64,000 nucleotides of DNA from Neorhizobium galegae. GTDB taxonomy: Bacteria > Pseudomonadota > Alphaproteobacteria > Rhizobiales > Rhizobiaceae. The notes under the pieces were generated by a model that was given only the letters and a program-made list of their open reading frames with translations, searched no databases and had not been told where the DNA came from. Made by a program: the position numbers and the translations under genes. The DNA lies in contig NZ_CP090095.1 of assembly GCF_021391675.1 (NCBI RefSeq), forward strand, positions 2,795,501 to 2,859,500, read 5' to 3'. Positions 30,772 through 38,959 of this stretch are shown one piece after another (within the stretch, counting starts at the first letter, position 1; the number at the start of each line of letters is the position of its first letter).

Positions 30772-32000
30772 AACAATGACAATTGCTCGGGCTTCGGCTC
30801 GAACATCGCCCGCAAGTCTGTCCGGTCGACCAGCCGGTGCGGCGTCCAGCCCTCCGCCGTGATGAACGGCTGCACCTTCCTCAGCGATACGCCGAGCCGC
30901 TTCAGATCGTCGAGCCGCAGCCGCCCGAATCGCCGCGCTGAGAGAATGCCTTTGACTGTCTTGGTGCCGAAACCCGGCACCCTCAGCAGCATCTCCTTCT
31001 CCGCCCGGTTGACGTCCACCGGGAACCGTTCGCGATGGCCGAGCGCCCAGGCAAGCTTCGGGTCCAGATCGAGATCGAGCATGCCGTCTACCTGCGTCGC
31101 CGTGATTTCGCCGATCTCGAAGCCGTAGAACCGGTAGAGCCAGTCCGCCTGGTAGAGCCGGTGCTCGCGCATCAGTGGCGGCTTGATCAGCGGCAGCGTC
31201 TTTGACGAATCCGGGATCGGGCTGAAGGCGGAATAATAGACCCGTTTCAAGCCGTAGCTCCCGTAGAGCCGGGCGCTGGTGCCGAGAATGGTCGCGTCGC
31301 TGGCGCCATCGGCACCGACGATCATCTGCGTGCTCTGCCCGGCCGGCGCGAACGTCTTCTTGCGTTTCGTCTGCAGCGTCGGCTCGGCCATCTCCTCGAT
31401 CTTCAGCCTGAGCTTGCCCATCGAGCGGCGGATGTTGTTCGGCCGCTTTTCCGGCGCGAACCGGCTGATGCCGCTATCGGTCGGCAGCTCGATATTGATC
31501 GACAGCCTGTCGGCATAAAGCCCCGCCTCCTCGATCAGATGCGCAGAAGCCTCAGGAATGCTCTTCAGATGGATATAGCCGCTGAACCCGTGGGTGGTCC
31601 TGAGCTCCCTGGCGATCCGCACCATCTCCTCCATCGTGTGGTCGGAAGAGCGGATGATGCCGGAGGAGAGGAACAGGCCTTCGATATAGTTGCGGCGGTA
31701 GAATTCCAGCGTCAGCCAGATCACCTCCTCCGGCGTGAAGCGGGCTCGCTCCACATTGCTGGACGACCGGTTGATGCAATAGGCACAGTCGTAGATGCAG
31801 AAATTGGTGAGCAGGATCTTCAGGAGCGATATGCAGCGCCCGTCCGGCGCATAGGCATGGCAGATGCCCGAACCCTCCGTCGAGCCAAGCCCGCCTGTCG
31901 CGGAAGAGTCCCGCTTCACAGTTCCGCTGGAGGCACAGGATGCATCGTATTTGGCGGCATCCGAAAGGATCGCCAGGCGTTCTTTCAGCGACTTCTTCAT
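30768..32000 (-). CDS. Putative DNA modification/repair radical SAM protein
   Basis: The 410-residue product has the radical SAM iron-sulfur motif CX3CX2C at NFCIYDCAYC (about residues 68-75 from this start), and a C-terminal helix-hairpin-helix-like region (LLRVPGFGTKTVKGILSARRFGRLRLDDLKRLG) that suggests DNA contact. It matches the family that always travels with DUF4130 and UdgX. The reaction is unknown; repair or modification of a base is inferred from its partners. A GTG four codons upstream (32012) is possible, but it lies inside the SOS box. No good ribosome site is visible for either start. Confidence 0.9.
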   Translation of the reverse strand: MKKSLKERLAILSDAAKYDASCASSGTVKRDSSATGGLGSTEGSGICHAYAPDGRCISLLKILLTNFCIYDCAYCINRSSSNVERARFTPEEVIWLTLEFYRRNYIEGLFLSSGIIRSSDHTMEEMVRIARELRTTHGFSGYIHLKSIPEASAHLIEEAGLYADRLSINIELPTDSGISRFAPEKRPNNIRRSMGKLRLKIEEMAEPTLQTKRKKTFAPAGQSTQMIVGADGASDATILGTSARLYGSYGLKRVYYSAFSPIPDSSKTLPLIKPPLMREHRLYQADWLYRFYGFEIGEITATQVDGMLDLDLDPKLAWALGHRERFPVDVNRAEKEMLLRVPGFGTKTVKGILSARRFGRLRLDDLKRLGVSLRKVQPFITAEGWTPHRLVDRTDLRAMFEPKPEQLSLL

Positions 32001-32006
32001 TAGAAT

Positions 32007-32021
32007 GTTCACTAAATGTTC
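32007..32021 (-). promoter_or_regulatory. SOS box (LexA site) of the radical SAM-UdgX operon
   Basis: GTTC (32007-32010), seven bases, GTTC (32018-32021): read on the minus strand this is GAAC-N7-GAAC, the exact form of the alphaproteobacterial LexA site. It lies 7 bases before the ATG at 32000. DNA damage should therefore induce the repair operon. Confidence 0.75.
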
Positions 32022-32161
32022 TTTTTCAGCTCGTCAAGTCATTGACAAATGGTGCCGCTTGTATCCACATGCTGAGGGAGGGGCACATCGACAGGGTTTC
32101 GAAATTCCTAGCGCTCGCTGTCGAAATTCTGTTATAGTGACCTACATTCTGATTTTACGAT

Positions 32162-32197
32162 GGTTCCGAAGTTTCGCTCCGGAACCTGTTTCTTTTT
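32162..32197 (+). promoter_or_regulatory. Terminator-like hairpin in the greA leader
   Basis: GGTTCCG (32162-32168) pairs with CGGAACC (32180-32186), and TGTTTCTTTTT follows at once. It sits 43 bases before greA, and the upstream gene reads away from it, so there is no plus-strand gene for it to terminate. It is therefore a candidate attenuator in the greA leader. A TATAGT at 32133-32138 could be the -10. Confidence 0.55.
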
Positions 32198-32239
32198 GTG
32201 TCCGCGGTATCCGCGGGCATGCGCCTGAAGGACAAGGAA

Positions 32240-32716
32240 ATGGTTGAAAAGGTACCGATGACGCAGAGTGGTTTTTCCAAGCTGCAAGAGGAGCTGCGCT
32301 GGCGTCAGCAGGAGGAGCGTCCCCGTATCATCGAGGCAATCGCGGAAGCGCGCGCCCATGGCGACCTTTCGGAAAATGCAGAATACCATGCCGCCAAGGA
32401 GGCCCAGAGCCATAACGAAGGCCGCGTCACCGAGCTCGAAGATCTGACGGCTCGCGCTGAGGTCATCGACCTCTCCAAGATGTCCGGCTCGAAGATCAAG
32501 TTCGGCGCGACCGTGAAGCTCATCGACGAGGATACCGACGAGGAAAAGATCTACCAGATCGTCGGCGACCAGGAAGCCGACGTGAAGGCCGGCCGCATCT
32601 CCATCTCGTCGCCGATCGCCCGCGCCATGATCGGCAAGGAAAAGGGCGATTCCATCGAAGTGGTCGCCCCCGGCGGCTCCAAGGCCTACGCCATCCTCGC
32701 CATTTCCTGGGGCTGA
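32240..32716 (+). CDS. greA: Transcript cleavage factor GreA
   Basis: The 158-residue product rescues backtracked RNA polymerase by stimulating transcript cleavage. The N-terminal coiled coil (about residues 12-75) carries [36 protein letters not shown], whose tip acidic pair DLSENAEY is the catalytic motif. The C-terminal FKBP-like domain ends with [18 protein letters not shown]. The start at 32240 fits the family and has AAGGA upstream; the longer frame is rejected. It lies 7 bases before the glycosyltransferase gene, so the two are probably co-transcribed. Confidence 0.97.
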   Translation: MVEKVPMTQSGFSKLQEELRWRQQEERPRIIEAIAEARAHGDLSENAEYHAAKEAQSHNEGRVTELEDLTARAEVIDLSKMSGSKIKFGATVKLIDEDTDEEKIYQIVGDQEADVKAGRISISSPIARAMIGKEKGDSIEVVAPGGSKAYAILAISWG

Positions 32717-32723
32717 TAGGCCC

Positions 32724-33806
32724 GTGGGCAAAAACGGCGATCCCGCCATCATCGATATCCGTGACGTCGAAGTGATCGCGCCGAATTTCAAGCGGCGCCT
32801 CTCCGGCGTCACGTCGACGATCATCCAGCTCGTGCCCGTCCAGAGATCGCTCGGCCAGAAGGTCGCGGCCCTTGGCCCCGGCCTGCCCGCCGACTTGGCC
32901 CATGTCCGCTATCGCGACTTGTTCCGCCTCTGGTCGCCGCCGCGCGGCAAGCGGTGCCGGATCTGGCATGCGCGCCGCAATATCGAGATGCTGCCGGCGA
33001 TTTTCATGCGCGACGTGTTGCGCATGCCGATGAAGATCGTCTTCACCTCGGCCTCCCAGCGCCGCCATACCGGCTGGACGAAATGGCTGGTCTCGAAGAT
33101 GGACGCCGTCATCGCCACCAGCGGCAAGACGGCGGATTATCTGACGGTCAAGAACACCGTCGTGCTGCATGGCATCGACACCACCCGCTTCTCGCCGCCC
33201 TCGGACACGGCCGACGCCAAGCGCGCCCGCGGTCTCGATCCGGCACAGAAGATCGTCGGCTGTTTCGGCCGCGTGCGGCGCCAGAAGGGCACCGATCTCT
33301 TTGTGGATTCAATGATCCGCGTGCTCGCCGGCCGCAAGGACTGGTCGGCGATCGTCGCCGGTCGCGCCACCGGTCCGCATGTGGATTTCGAGGACGGGCT
33401 GAAGAAGAAGGTCGCGGCCGCCGGCCTTGCTGACCGCATCCTGTTCGTCGGCGAACACACCGATATCAACGAATGGTATCGCGCCCTCGACCTCTTCATC
33501 GCGCCGCAGCGCTGGGAAGGTTTCGGGCTGACGCCGCTGGAAGCCATGGCGACCGCAGTCCCGGTGATTGCGACCGATGTCGGCGCCTTCCCGGAACTGC
33601 TGGTGACGGGCGACGAAGAGACCGGCCTGATCATCGCCCGCGACAGCGTCGATGCGATGGCAGAGGCAGCGGCCGCCTTCATGGACAACGAAGCCCGCCG
33701 CAAGGCCGCCTCGGCCCGCTCGCGCGCCCACGCGCTCGAAAATTTCAGCATCGAAGGCGAAGCAAAGCTGCTCGGCAATATCTACCGGATCACGGCTTCC
33801 GCTTGA
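32724..33806 (+). CDS. lpsB: LPS core glycosyltransferase, family 4 (LpsB/LpcC-like)
   Basis: The 360-residue product has the GT4 (GT-B) fold. The C-terminal nucleotide-sugar domain shows IVGCFGRVRRQKGTDLFVDSM and the E-x7-E motif EGFGLTPLE within APQRWEGFGLTPLEAMATAVPVIATDVGAFPE. The N-terminal FKRRLSGVTSTIIQLVPVQ is typical of the LpsB/LpcC mannosyltransferases, which add a core mannose to the lipid A-Kdo region in S. meliloti and R. leguminosarum. The gene order greA-lpsB supports the assignment. The start is a GTG, with a weak ribosome site, 7 bases after greA. Its end overlaps the convergent next gene by 17 bases. Confidence 0.85.
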   Translation: MGKNGDPAIIDIRDVEVIAPNFKRRLSGVTSTIIQLVPVQRSLGQKVAALGPGLPADLAHVRYRDLFRLWSPPRGKRCRIWHARRNIEMLPAIFMRDVLRMPMKIVFTSASQRRHTGWTKWLVSKMDAVIATSGKTADYLTVKNTVVLHGIDTTRFSPPSDTADAKRARGLDPAQKIVGCFGRVRRQKGTDLFVDSMIRVLAGRKDWSAIVAGRATGPHVDFEDGLKKKVAAAGLADRILFVGEHTDINEWYRALDLFIAPQRWEGFGLTPLEAMATAVPVIATDVGAFPELLVTGDEETGLIIARDSVDAMAEAAAAFMDNEARRKAASARSRAHALENFSIEGEAKLLGNIYRITASA

Positions 33807-34815
33807 AAAGGTCGATATAGGCGCTCGCCACCGCCTCTTCCGAAAACTGCCCCACCAGCGTCGCCCTGCCCTTTTCGCCAAGGCTCGCCGCCAGCTGAGG
33901 ATCTGCGATCACCTGATTGATGGCGCGCGAATAACCGGCGACATCGTCGATATCGACGAGCAGGCCGTTTTCGCCGTGCTGTACGAACCAGGAAGGACCT
34001 TCCGAACGCGAGGAAATCACCGGCTTGCTCTGCGCCCAGGCCTCGAAAATGACGTTGCCGAGCGGCTCGTGGCTGGACGGCATGATGAAGATGTCTGCGG
34101 CGGCAAGATATGGCCGTGTATCCTTGTGCCAGCCGAGGAACCGTACCCGGTTCTCCATCTTGTGCTCGCGCATGACCGCTTCCAGCGCTTCCCGCTCCTC
34201 GCCGTCGCCGGCGATCCACAGATAGGCGTCCGGCACCGCCGTCATCGCCTCGATCAGCAGGTGGAAACGCTTGCGTTTGACGAAACGGCCCATCGTCATG
34301 ATCAGCGGCACGCCGTCCGGCGTATCGGCAACCGACCTTGAGATCGGTGCCACGATCGACGTGTCGGTGAAGTTCGAGATCACCTCGACGCCGCGGGTCC
34401 AGCCGAGATTGTTGCGCACATGGTCGGCAATGCCCGGCGTATTGCAGACGAGAATGTCGGAGTTCTTGAAATAGCCGAGATGGGTGGGGTAGTCGCCGAG
34501 ACGGGAGAGCTTGATACCCCCCTTGTAGTCCGGCATCAAGCGGGCGCCGCGGGTGGACCAGGAGATGATCGCGTCGGCCTTGTCCCGCTTTGCCATGGAC
34601 AGCACCTTCATCGGCAGAAGGATGCGATCGATCGACAGGTTGCGGAAATTGCTCTCGATCACCTTGGCATGGGCCTCGACATCCGGCTTCCAGCGGCGGT
34701 TCCAGCGCATCACGACCGTCTGATCGACCCCACGGCGGTCGAGAGCGCCGACCAGATGCACGAAGAATTTCTCCGCCCCGCCGTCCTTGCCGAAAATATA
34801 CTGATGAACCCGCAT
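33790..34815 (-). CDS. Glycosyltransferase family 4 (LpsE-like)
   Basis: The 341-residue product is a second GT-B enzyme. The C-terminal half has LIMTMGRFVKRKRFHLLIEAM and the E-x7-E motif in SSHEPLGNVIFEAWAQSKPVISS. The N-terminal MRVHQYIFGKDGGAEKFFVHLV is the usual acceptor-domain opening, with the glycine-rich GKDGGAE. In S. meliloti the corresponding position is held by lpsE, another LPS-core enzyme; the donor sugar here is not known. The start at 34815 matches the family; AGGA lies some 11 bases upstream. It is convergent with lpsB (17-base overlap) and divergent from the family 25 gene. Confidence 0.85.
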   Translation of the reverse strand: MRVHQYIFGKDGGAEKFFVHLVGALDRRGVDQTVVMRWNRRWKPDVEAHAKVIESNFRNLSIDRILLPMKVLSMAKRDKADAIISWSTRGARLMPDYKGGIKLSRLGDYPTHLGYFKNSDILVCNTPGIADHVRNNLGWTRGVEVISNFTDTSIVAPISRSVADTPDGVPLIMTMGRFVKRKRFHLLIEAMTAVPDAYLWIAGDGEEREALEAVMREHKMENRVRFLGWHKDTRPYLAAADIFIMPSSHEPLGNVIFEAWAQSKPVISSRSEGPSWFVQHGENGLLVDIDDVAGYSRAINQVIADPQLAASLGEKGRATLVGQFSEEAVASAYIDLFKRKP

Positions 34816-35145
34816 AAATCGTTGTCCTGCCGTTTTCTTTAAGCCGCTGTATACCGAAATCGGCATCCGAAGGAAGCTCTGCCTCCCTGTTGCGGTTGAA
34901 AAACCTGCGCGAAGGAGACAAAAACAGTTGTCCCGGGAATGCCGGACCTGTCCCGGATATGGCGCCTCAACTCTTCAGCACCTGCGCGGACGATATTGTC
35001 GGGACTAAAACGACGCTTGTTCCAAAAACCATCCGGCCGCGATATAGCAACATTCGAAAAGCTTCGACTATCACAAGTCTACCGGCGACGGGGGCGGCTA
35101 TAGCAGGCGAAATGCTGCTGCGCCTCCTTGCCGAAAAAGGGAAAT
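34816..35145. other. Divergent promoter region of two glycosyltransferases
   Basis: This 330-base stretch holds no convincing gene. It must contain the promoters for the genes on both sides. TTGTTC followed 18 bases later by GATATA (about 35019-35048, plus strand) is a weak promoter candidate for the family 25 gene. Nothing else is recognisable. Confidence 0.5.
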
Positions 35146-35925
35146 ATGCAATCGCTTGAGACCTATGTCATCAATCTGGATGGCAGCAATGACCGCCTGC
35201 AGACCATCAGCGACCGTCTTTCAGCCTTCGGTATCGTCTTCGAGCGGATCTCCGCCGTCGACGGCCGCAAGTTCGATCTCGCGACGATCCCGGACTACGA
35301 CGCCGAGCGCGCCCAGAGTTATATGGGCCGCACCCTCGTCGGCGGCGAAATCGGCTGCTACCGCAGCCACCTGAAGGTCGCCGAACATTTCCTGAAGTCC
35401 GACGCCCGTTATGCGCTGGTTCTGGAAGACGACGCGTTGCCGCTCTGCAACCCGGTCGAACTGCTCGAAGCGGCCCTCCCCGATCTCGAGAAGGCCGATC
35501 CCGACTGGCGGCTGATCAATATCGGCAACAACAAACTCAAGATCGCCACCCCTCTCTCCCGCTACGGCATCGGCGGCCACGACTGCGAACTGGTGGCCGC
35601 CCATTACTTCCCGATGACGACGAGCGCGATCGTCTGGTCACGCGAAGGCGCCCGGCTCTTCATCGAGGAGCACAAAAAGATGTTCGCGCCGGTCGACAAT
35701 TATTTCCGCCACTGGCTGACCCGAACCGGCCACGGTTATTCCTTCTGGCCCTCGCCCGTCACCACCACGGATGCCGCAAGCGAAATCCTCGCGAGCTCCG
35801 GCCGCGCCAGAAAAACCAACAAGCGGAAATGGTTCTACGCGTTCGCCAAGCAGCGCCGCCTGATGGAGGACAAGCTGATCGCATTCATTCACAAGAAGCG
35901 GTTTCGGCCTGCCGGGAGCAAGTGA
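35146..35925 (+). CDS. Glycosyltransferase family 25 (LPS biosynthesis)
   Basis: The 259-residue product is a GT25 enzyme of the kind that adds galactose or related sugars to lipooligosaccharide: it starts ETYVINLDGSNDRLQTISDRLSAFGI and has GGEIGCYRSHLKVAEHF, then the DxD-like nucleotide-sugar site ALVLEDDALP. It is soluble and acts on the cytosolic face of the inner membrane. The ATG at 35146 has AGGG 5 bases ahead; a TTG six codons earlier is less likely. In S. meliloti the neighbours lpsC/lpsD occupy this position, so a role in LPS core is probable. Confidence 0.87.
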   Translation: MQSLETYVINLDGSNDRLQTISDRLSAFGIVFERISAVDGRKFDLATIPDYDAERAQSYMGRTLVGGEIGCYRSHLKVAEHFLKSDARYALVLEDDALPLCNPVELLEAALPDLEKADPDWRLINIGNNKLKIATPLSRYGIGGHDCELVAAHYFPMTTSAIVWSREGARLFIEEHKKMFAPVDNYFRHWLTRTGHGYSFWPSPVTTTDAASEILASSGRARKTNKRKWFYAFAKQRRLMEDKLIAFIHKKRFRPAGSK

Positions 35926-35952
35926 CTAGGCGCCCGCCGGCGCCGGTGCGCT

Positions 35953-36435
35953 TCAAATCTCGACCAGACCCAGCTGCTTCACCTGTCGAATGGTCAGCAT
36001 GGTGCGCACCGTGTCCACATGCTGGTCGGCGGTCAGTACCTCGATGACGAAGTCCTGGAAGACGGTGAGGTTCTGGGCCGCGCAGCGCAGCAGGAAATCG
36101 CTGTCGCCGTTGACCATCCAGGCCTCCCGCACCATCGGCCATTGCTGCACCTTCGCAGCGAAGGCCTTGAGGTCCGCGTCCGACTGCCGCTTCAGCCCGA
36201 CCATGCAGAAGGCGACGAGATCCACGCCGAGTTTCGGGGCGTTGAGAAGCGCGTGATAGCCTTCGATGATACCGGCTTCCTCGAGCTTGCGCACGCGGCG
36301 CAGGCAGGGCGGGGCGGAAATGCCGACGCGTTCTGCGAGCTCGACATTGGTCATGCGCCCGTCACGTTGCAATTCCCGCAGGATTTTTAGGTCGATGGCA
36401 TCAAGATCGGCGCGAAGCACATAGGTCCCCTTCAT
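35953..36435 (-). CDS. Lrp/AsnC family transcriptional regulator
   Basis: The 160-residue product has an N-terminal winged helix-turn-helix (LDAIDLKILRELQRDGRMTNVELAERVGISAPPCLRRVRKLEEAGII, residues 10-55) and a C-terminal RAM/ACT-like domain (about 75-155) that binds an amino acid and sets the oligomeric state. It is divergent from trxB across 219 bases, which carry a perfect hairpin. Members act as dimer-octamer sensors of amino acids; the effector and targets here are unknown. In S. meliloti an Lrp gene is in the same place. Confidence 0.92.
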   Translation of the reverse strand: MKGTYVLRADLDAIDLKILRELQRDGRMTNVELAERVGISAPPCLRRVRKLEEAGIIEGYHALLNAPKLGVDLVAFCMVGLKRQSDADLKAFAAKVQQWPMVREAWMVNGDSDFLLRCAAQNLTVFQDFVIEVLTADQHVDTVRTMLTIRQVKQLGLVEI

Positions 36436-36527
36436 TCTGCAGTGCTTTTATCGCAAGAGGAATTTTACGCAAGAATATGTCTTGAGGCGCTTGGCTTCCG
36501 TTTCCATGCCAACTGATCTGTTGTTAG

Positions 36528-36545
36528 TGCAAGGCTGCCCTTGCA
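36528..36545. promoter_or_regulatory. Perfect palindrome between lrp and trxB
   Basis: TGCAAGG (36528-36534) and CCTTGCA (36539-36545) are perfect inverted repeats with a 4-base CTGC centre. No T-run follows on either strand, so it is not a terminator. It may be an operator, for example for the neighbouring Lrp-type regulator. Confidence 0.4.
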
Positions 36546-36654
36546 TTGCTGCATGGATCGATCTTACATGGCGCTTCTAAAGCGGCAGACCGGACATCGA
36601 CCACCTATATGAGGGGCAACGAAACGTCGACCGGTCTTTGAAAGGAAATAACCC

Positions 36655-37629
36655 ATGTCCTCCCGTCATACCGAGGTCCTGATCATCGGCTCCGGCCCGG
36701 CTGGCTATACCGCCGCCATCTATGCGGCGCGCGCCATGCTGAAGCCGGTTCTGATCGCCGGCATGGAACAGGGCGGCCAGCTGATGATCACCACGGATGT
36801 CGAGAACTATCCGGGCTTCGGCGATCCGATCCAGGGTCCCTGGCTGATGGAGCAGATGCTGAAACAGGCGACCCATGTGGGCGCCGAGATCGTCAATGAC
36901 CTCGTCACCGAAGTCGAGCTCAACCATCGCCCCTTCACCGTGCGCACCGATTCGGGAGCCGTCTGGACCGCCGAGACGATCATCATCTCGACCGGCGCCA
37001 AGGCAAAATGGCTCGGCATCGAAACCGAACAGCAGTTCCAGGGCTTTGGCGTCTCCGCCTGCGCCACCTGCGACGGCTTCTTCTATCGCAACAAGGACGT
37101 GATCGTGGTCGGCGGCGGCAATTCGGCCGTCGAGGAAGCGCTCTACCTGTCGAACATCGCCAAGTCGGTGACGGTCGTGCACCGCCGTGACTCGTTCCGC
37201 TCGGAAAAGATCTTGTCTGAACGCCTCTCCCAGCGCTCGAATGTCAACGTGTTGTGGAACACCGAAATCGCCGAGATCACCGGCAAGCCGGCCAAGGCGC
37301 CGATGCCGCCGTCCGTCGAGGGCGTCAAGCTGCGCAACACCCAGACCGGTACAGTTACCGACTTCCCGATCCATGGCGTCTTCGTGGCGATCGGCCATGC
37401 GCCGGCGACAGAACTGTTCCAGGGCAAATTGAAGATGAAGCCGAACGGCTATCTGTGGACAGCTCCCGATTCAACTGCCACCGACGTGCCCGGCGTGTTT
37501 GCCGCCGGCGACGTGACGGACGACACTTTTCGCCAGGCGATCACCGCCGCCGGCATGGGCTGCATGGCAGCGCTCGAGGCCGAACGTTACCTTTCCGGCA
37601 TCCAGCCGGTTGCCATAGCCGCGGAGTGA
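36655..37629 (+). CDS. trxB: Thioredoxin reductase TrxB
   Basis: The 324-residue flavoprotein passes electrons from NADPH to thioredoxin. FAD-binding GSGPAGYTAAIYAARA lies at residues 12-27; the redox-active pair is C136-A-T-C139 in GVSACATCDGFF; the NADPH-binding GGGNSAVEEALYLS follows at about 152-165. Near the C-terminus the second FAD contact GVFAAGDVTDDTFRQAITAAGMG completes the family signature. It is followed 9 bases later by lsrB and probably co-transcribed, which fits a redox role for that regulator. A GAAAGGAAAT ribosome site precedes the start. Confidence 0.97.
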   Translation: MSSRHTEVLIIGSGPAGYTAAIYAARAMLKPVLIAGMEQGGQLMITTDVENYPGFGDPIQGPWLMEQMLKQATHVGAEIVNDLVTEVELNHRPFTVRTDSGAVWTAETIIISTGAKAKWLGIETEQQFQGFGVSACATCDGFFYRNKDVIVVGGGNSAVEEALYLSNIAKSVTVVHRRDSFRSEKILSERLSQRSNVNVLWNTEIAEITGKPAKAPMPPSVEGVKLRNTQTGTVTDFPIHGVFVAIGHAPATELFQGKLKMKPNGYLWTAPDSTATDVPGVFAAGDVTDDTFRQAITAAGMGCMAALEAERYLSGIQPVAIAAE

Positions 37630-37638
37630 CGTTGAACG

Positions 37639-38541
37639 ATGGGTGTGCCGCTCGACTGGGATAAACTGCGCATTTTCCACGCGGCGGCGGAGGCAGGATC
37701 CTTCACCCATGCGGCCGACAAGCTGCATCTTTCCCAGTCGGCGATCAGCCGCCAGGTCAGCGCACTGGAACAGGATGTCGGGGTAAAACTCTTCCATCGC
37801 CACGCACGCGGCCTGATCCTCACCGAACAGGGCGAACTTCTCTATCGCACTGCCCACGATGTGCTCCTGAAGCTCGAAACGGTGAAGATGCAGCTCACCG
37901 AGACGACGGAAAAGCCGTCCGGCAAGCTGCGCGTGACGACGACCGTCGGCCTCGGCCAGGGCTGGCTCACCGACAAGGTGCAGGAATTCCTGCAGCTCTA
38001 TCCGGAAATGTCGATCCAGTTGATCCTCGACAACGAGGAAGTGGACGTCAACATGCGCCATGCGGATTGCGCCATCCGGCTTCGTCAGCCGGTGCAGTCC
38101 GACCTCATCCAGCGCAAGCTCTTCACCGTGCACATGCACGTCTATGCGGCACCCTCCTACATCAACCGTTACGGCGAGCCGCAATCCGTCGAGGATCTCG
38201 ACCAACATCGCATCATCACCTTCGGGGAGCCGGCGCCGAACTACCTGCTCGACGTCAACTGGCTGGAATACGCGGGCCGGTCGTCGGACAATACCCGCAC
38301 GCCGCATCTGCAGATCAACAGCCAGACGTCGATCAAGCGCGCCTGCCTCCTGGGAATCGGCATCGCATGCTTGCCGGACTATATCGTCGGCCGCGATCCC
38401 GGACTGATTCAGCTGGCTATCAATGCCGACATCCCCTCCTTCGATACCTATTTCTGCTATCCGGATGAAATGAAGAACGCCGCGAAGCTGAAAGTCTTCC
38501 GCGATTTCGTGGTCGGCAAGGCCCGCAACTGGAGCTTCTGA
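37639..38541 (+). CDS. lsrB: LysR-type regulator LsrB/VtlR
   Basis: The 300-residue product is a LysR regulator: the N-terminal helix-turn-helix (WDKLRIFHAAAEAGSFTHAADKLHLSQSAISRQVSALE, 7-45) and a periplasmic-binding-protein-like effector domain (about 95-300). It matches LsrB of S. meliloti and VtlR of Brucella and Agrobacterium in sequence style and position (after trxB, before the abcR genes). Cysteines at 144, 236, 244 and 273 may sense oxidation, as reported for S. meliloti LsrB, but the equivalence of each residue is my inference. The nearby promoters of the sRNAs are likely targets. Confidence 0.88.
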   Translation: MGVPLDWDKLRIFHAAAEAGSFTHAADKLHLSQSAISRQVSALEQDVGVKLFHRHARGLILTEQGELLYRTAHDVLLKLETVKMQLTETTEKPSGKLRVTTTVGLGQGWLTDKVQEFLQLYPEMSIQLILDNEEVDVNMRHADCAIRLRQPVQSDLIQRKLFTVHMHVYAAPSYINRYGEPQSVEDLDQHRIITFGEPAPNYLLDVNWLEYAGRSSDNTRTPHLQINSQTSIKRACLLGIGIACLPDYIVGRDPGLIQLAINADIPSFDTYFCYPDEMKNAAKLKVFRDFVVGKARNWSF

Positions 38542-38670
38542 CCGGCGCGGGGCCGAACTGGATGCCCCGAAAAACCCTATAATTCCGAGGGTTTTGGGGG
38601 CTCTGCGGCCGCCTGATATGTAACCACTGAGCGCATTAAATTAGAGCGTTGCGCCTCACGCATGGCTGTC

Positions 38671-38702
38671 CTGCACAAAAGAGTATTGTTCACTGCACAA
38701 AA
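38671..38702 (+). promoter_or_regulatory. Direct repeat CTGCACAAAA upstream of first sRNA
   Basis: CTGCACAAAA occurs at 38671-38680 and again at 38693-38702, exactly 22 bases (two helical turns) apart, covering the -35 region of the first sRNA promoter. No such repeat precedes the second sRNA. This is the expected geometry for a regulator that activates from the same face; LsrB/VtlR is the obvious candidate. Confidence 0.55.
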
Positions 38703-38714
38703 AACCACCATATC
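38686..38714 (+). promoter_or_regulatory. Promoter of first AbcR-type sRNA
   Basis: TTGTTC (38686-38691), 17 bases, CATATC (38709-38714). Seven bases later, at 38721, the sequence AGCTG begins. The second sRNA has the same layout (TTGTCG, 17 bases, CATATT, then AGCTG at the seventh base), which supports both calls. Confidence 0.65.
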
Positions 38715-38720
38715 GCACAC

Positions 38721-38839
38721 AGCTGATGCACATGGCGGCTTTTCCTCCCAGTTCCGCCGCAGCAGCTGTTCCCCTCTGGAGGTTTTTTTGACCTTCACAC
38801 TTATAGGGCCCTGGAGCGATCCAGTGGCCCTCTTTTTTT
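38721..38839 (+). ncRNA. AbcR-family small RNA, first copy
   Basis: About 119 bases from the inferred start to the end of the T-run. The 5' half holds the likely seed TTTCCTCCCAGTTCC (38741-38755), able to pair with ribosome sites. Then comes the shared block GCTGTTCCCCTCTGGAGG (38765-38782), a T stretch, GACCTTCACA, and the terminator hairpin GGGCCCTGGA/TCCAGTGGCCC (38806-38830) with seven T. Position right after lsrB, size, tandem duplication and the C-rich loops fit AbcR1/AbcR2 (alpha-r15) sRNAs, which repress ABC-transporter mRNAs with Hfq in rhizobia, Agrobacterium and Brucella. I cannot say which of the two it is. Confidence 0.82.
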
Positions 38840-38924
38840 GCGCTGAATTCTGTCGCGGCTCATTCACCGGTTTCCACCGTCACAATCCGCGTCAAAACTT
38901 CTGTTCAATATCCCATCCAGACCC

Positions 38925-38953
38925 TTGTCGAGCGAAACCCGCCTCCCCATATT
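38925..38953 (+). promoter_or_regulatory. Promoter of second AbcR-type sRNA
   Basis: TTGTCG (38925-38930), 17 bases, CATATT (38948-38953). The inferred start is 38960 (AGCTGG), in the same register as the first copy. There is no CTGCACAAAA repeat here, so this copy should be regulated differently. Confidence 0.6.
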
Positions 38954-38959
38954 GAGTTC

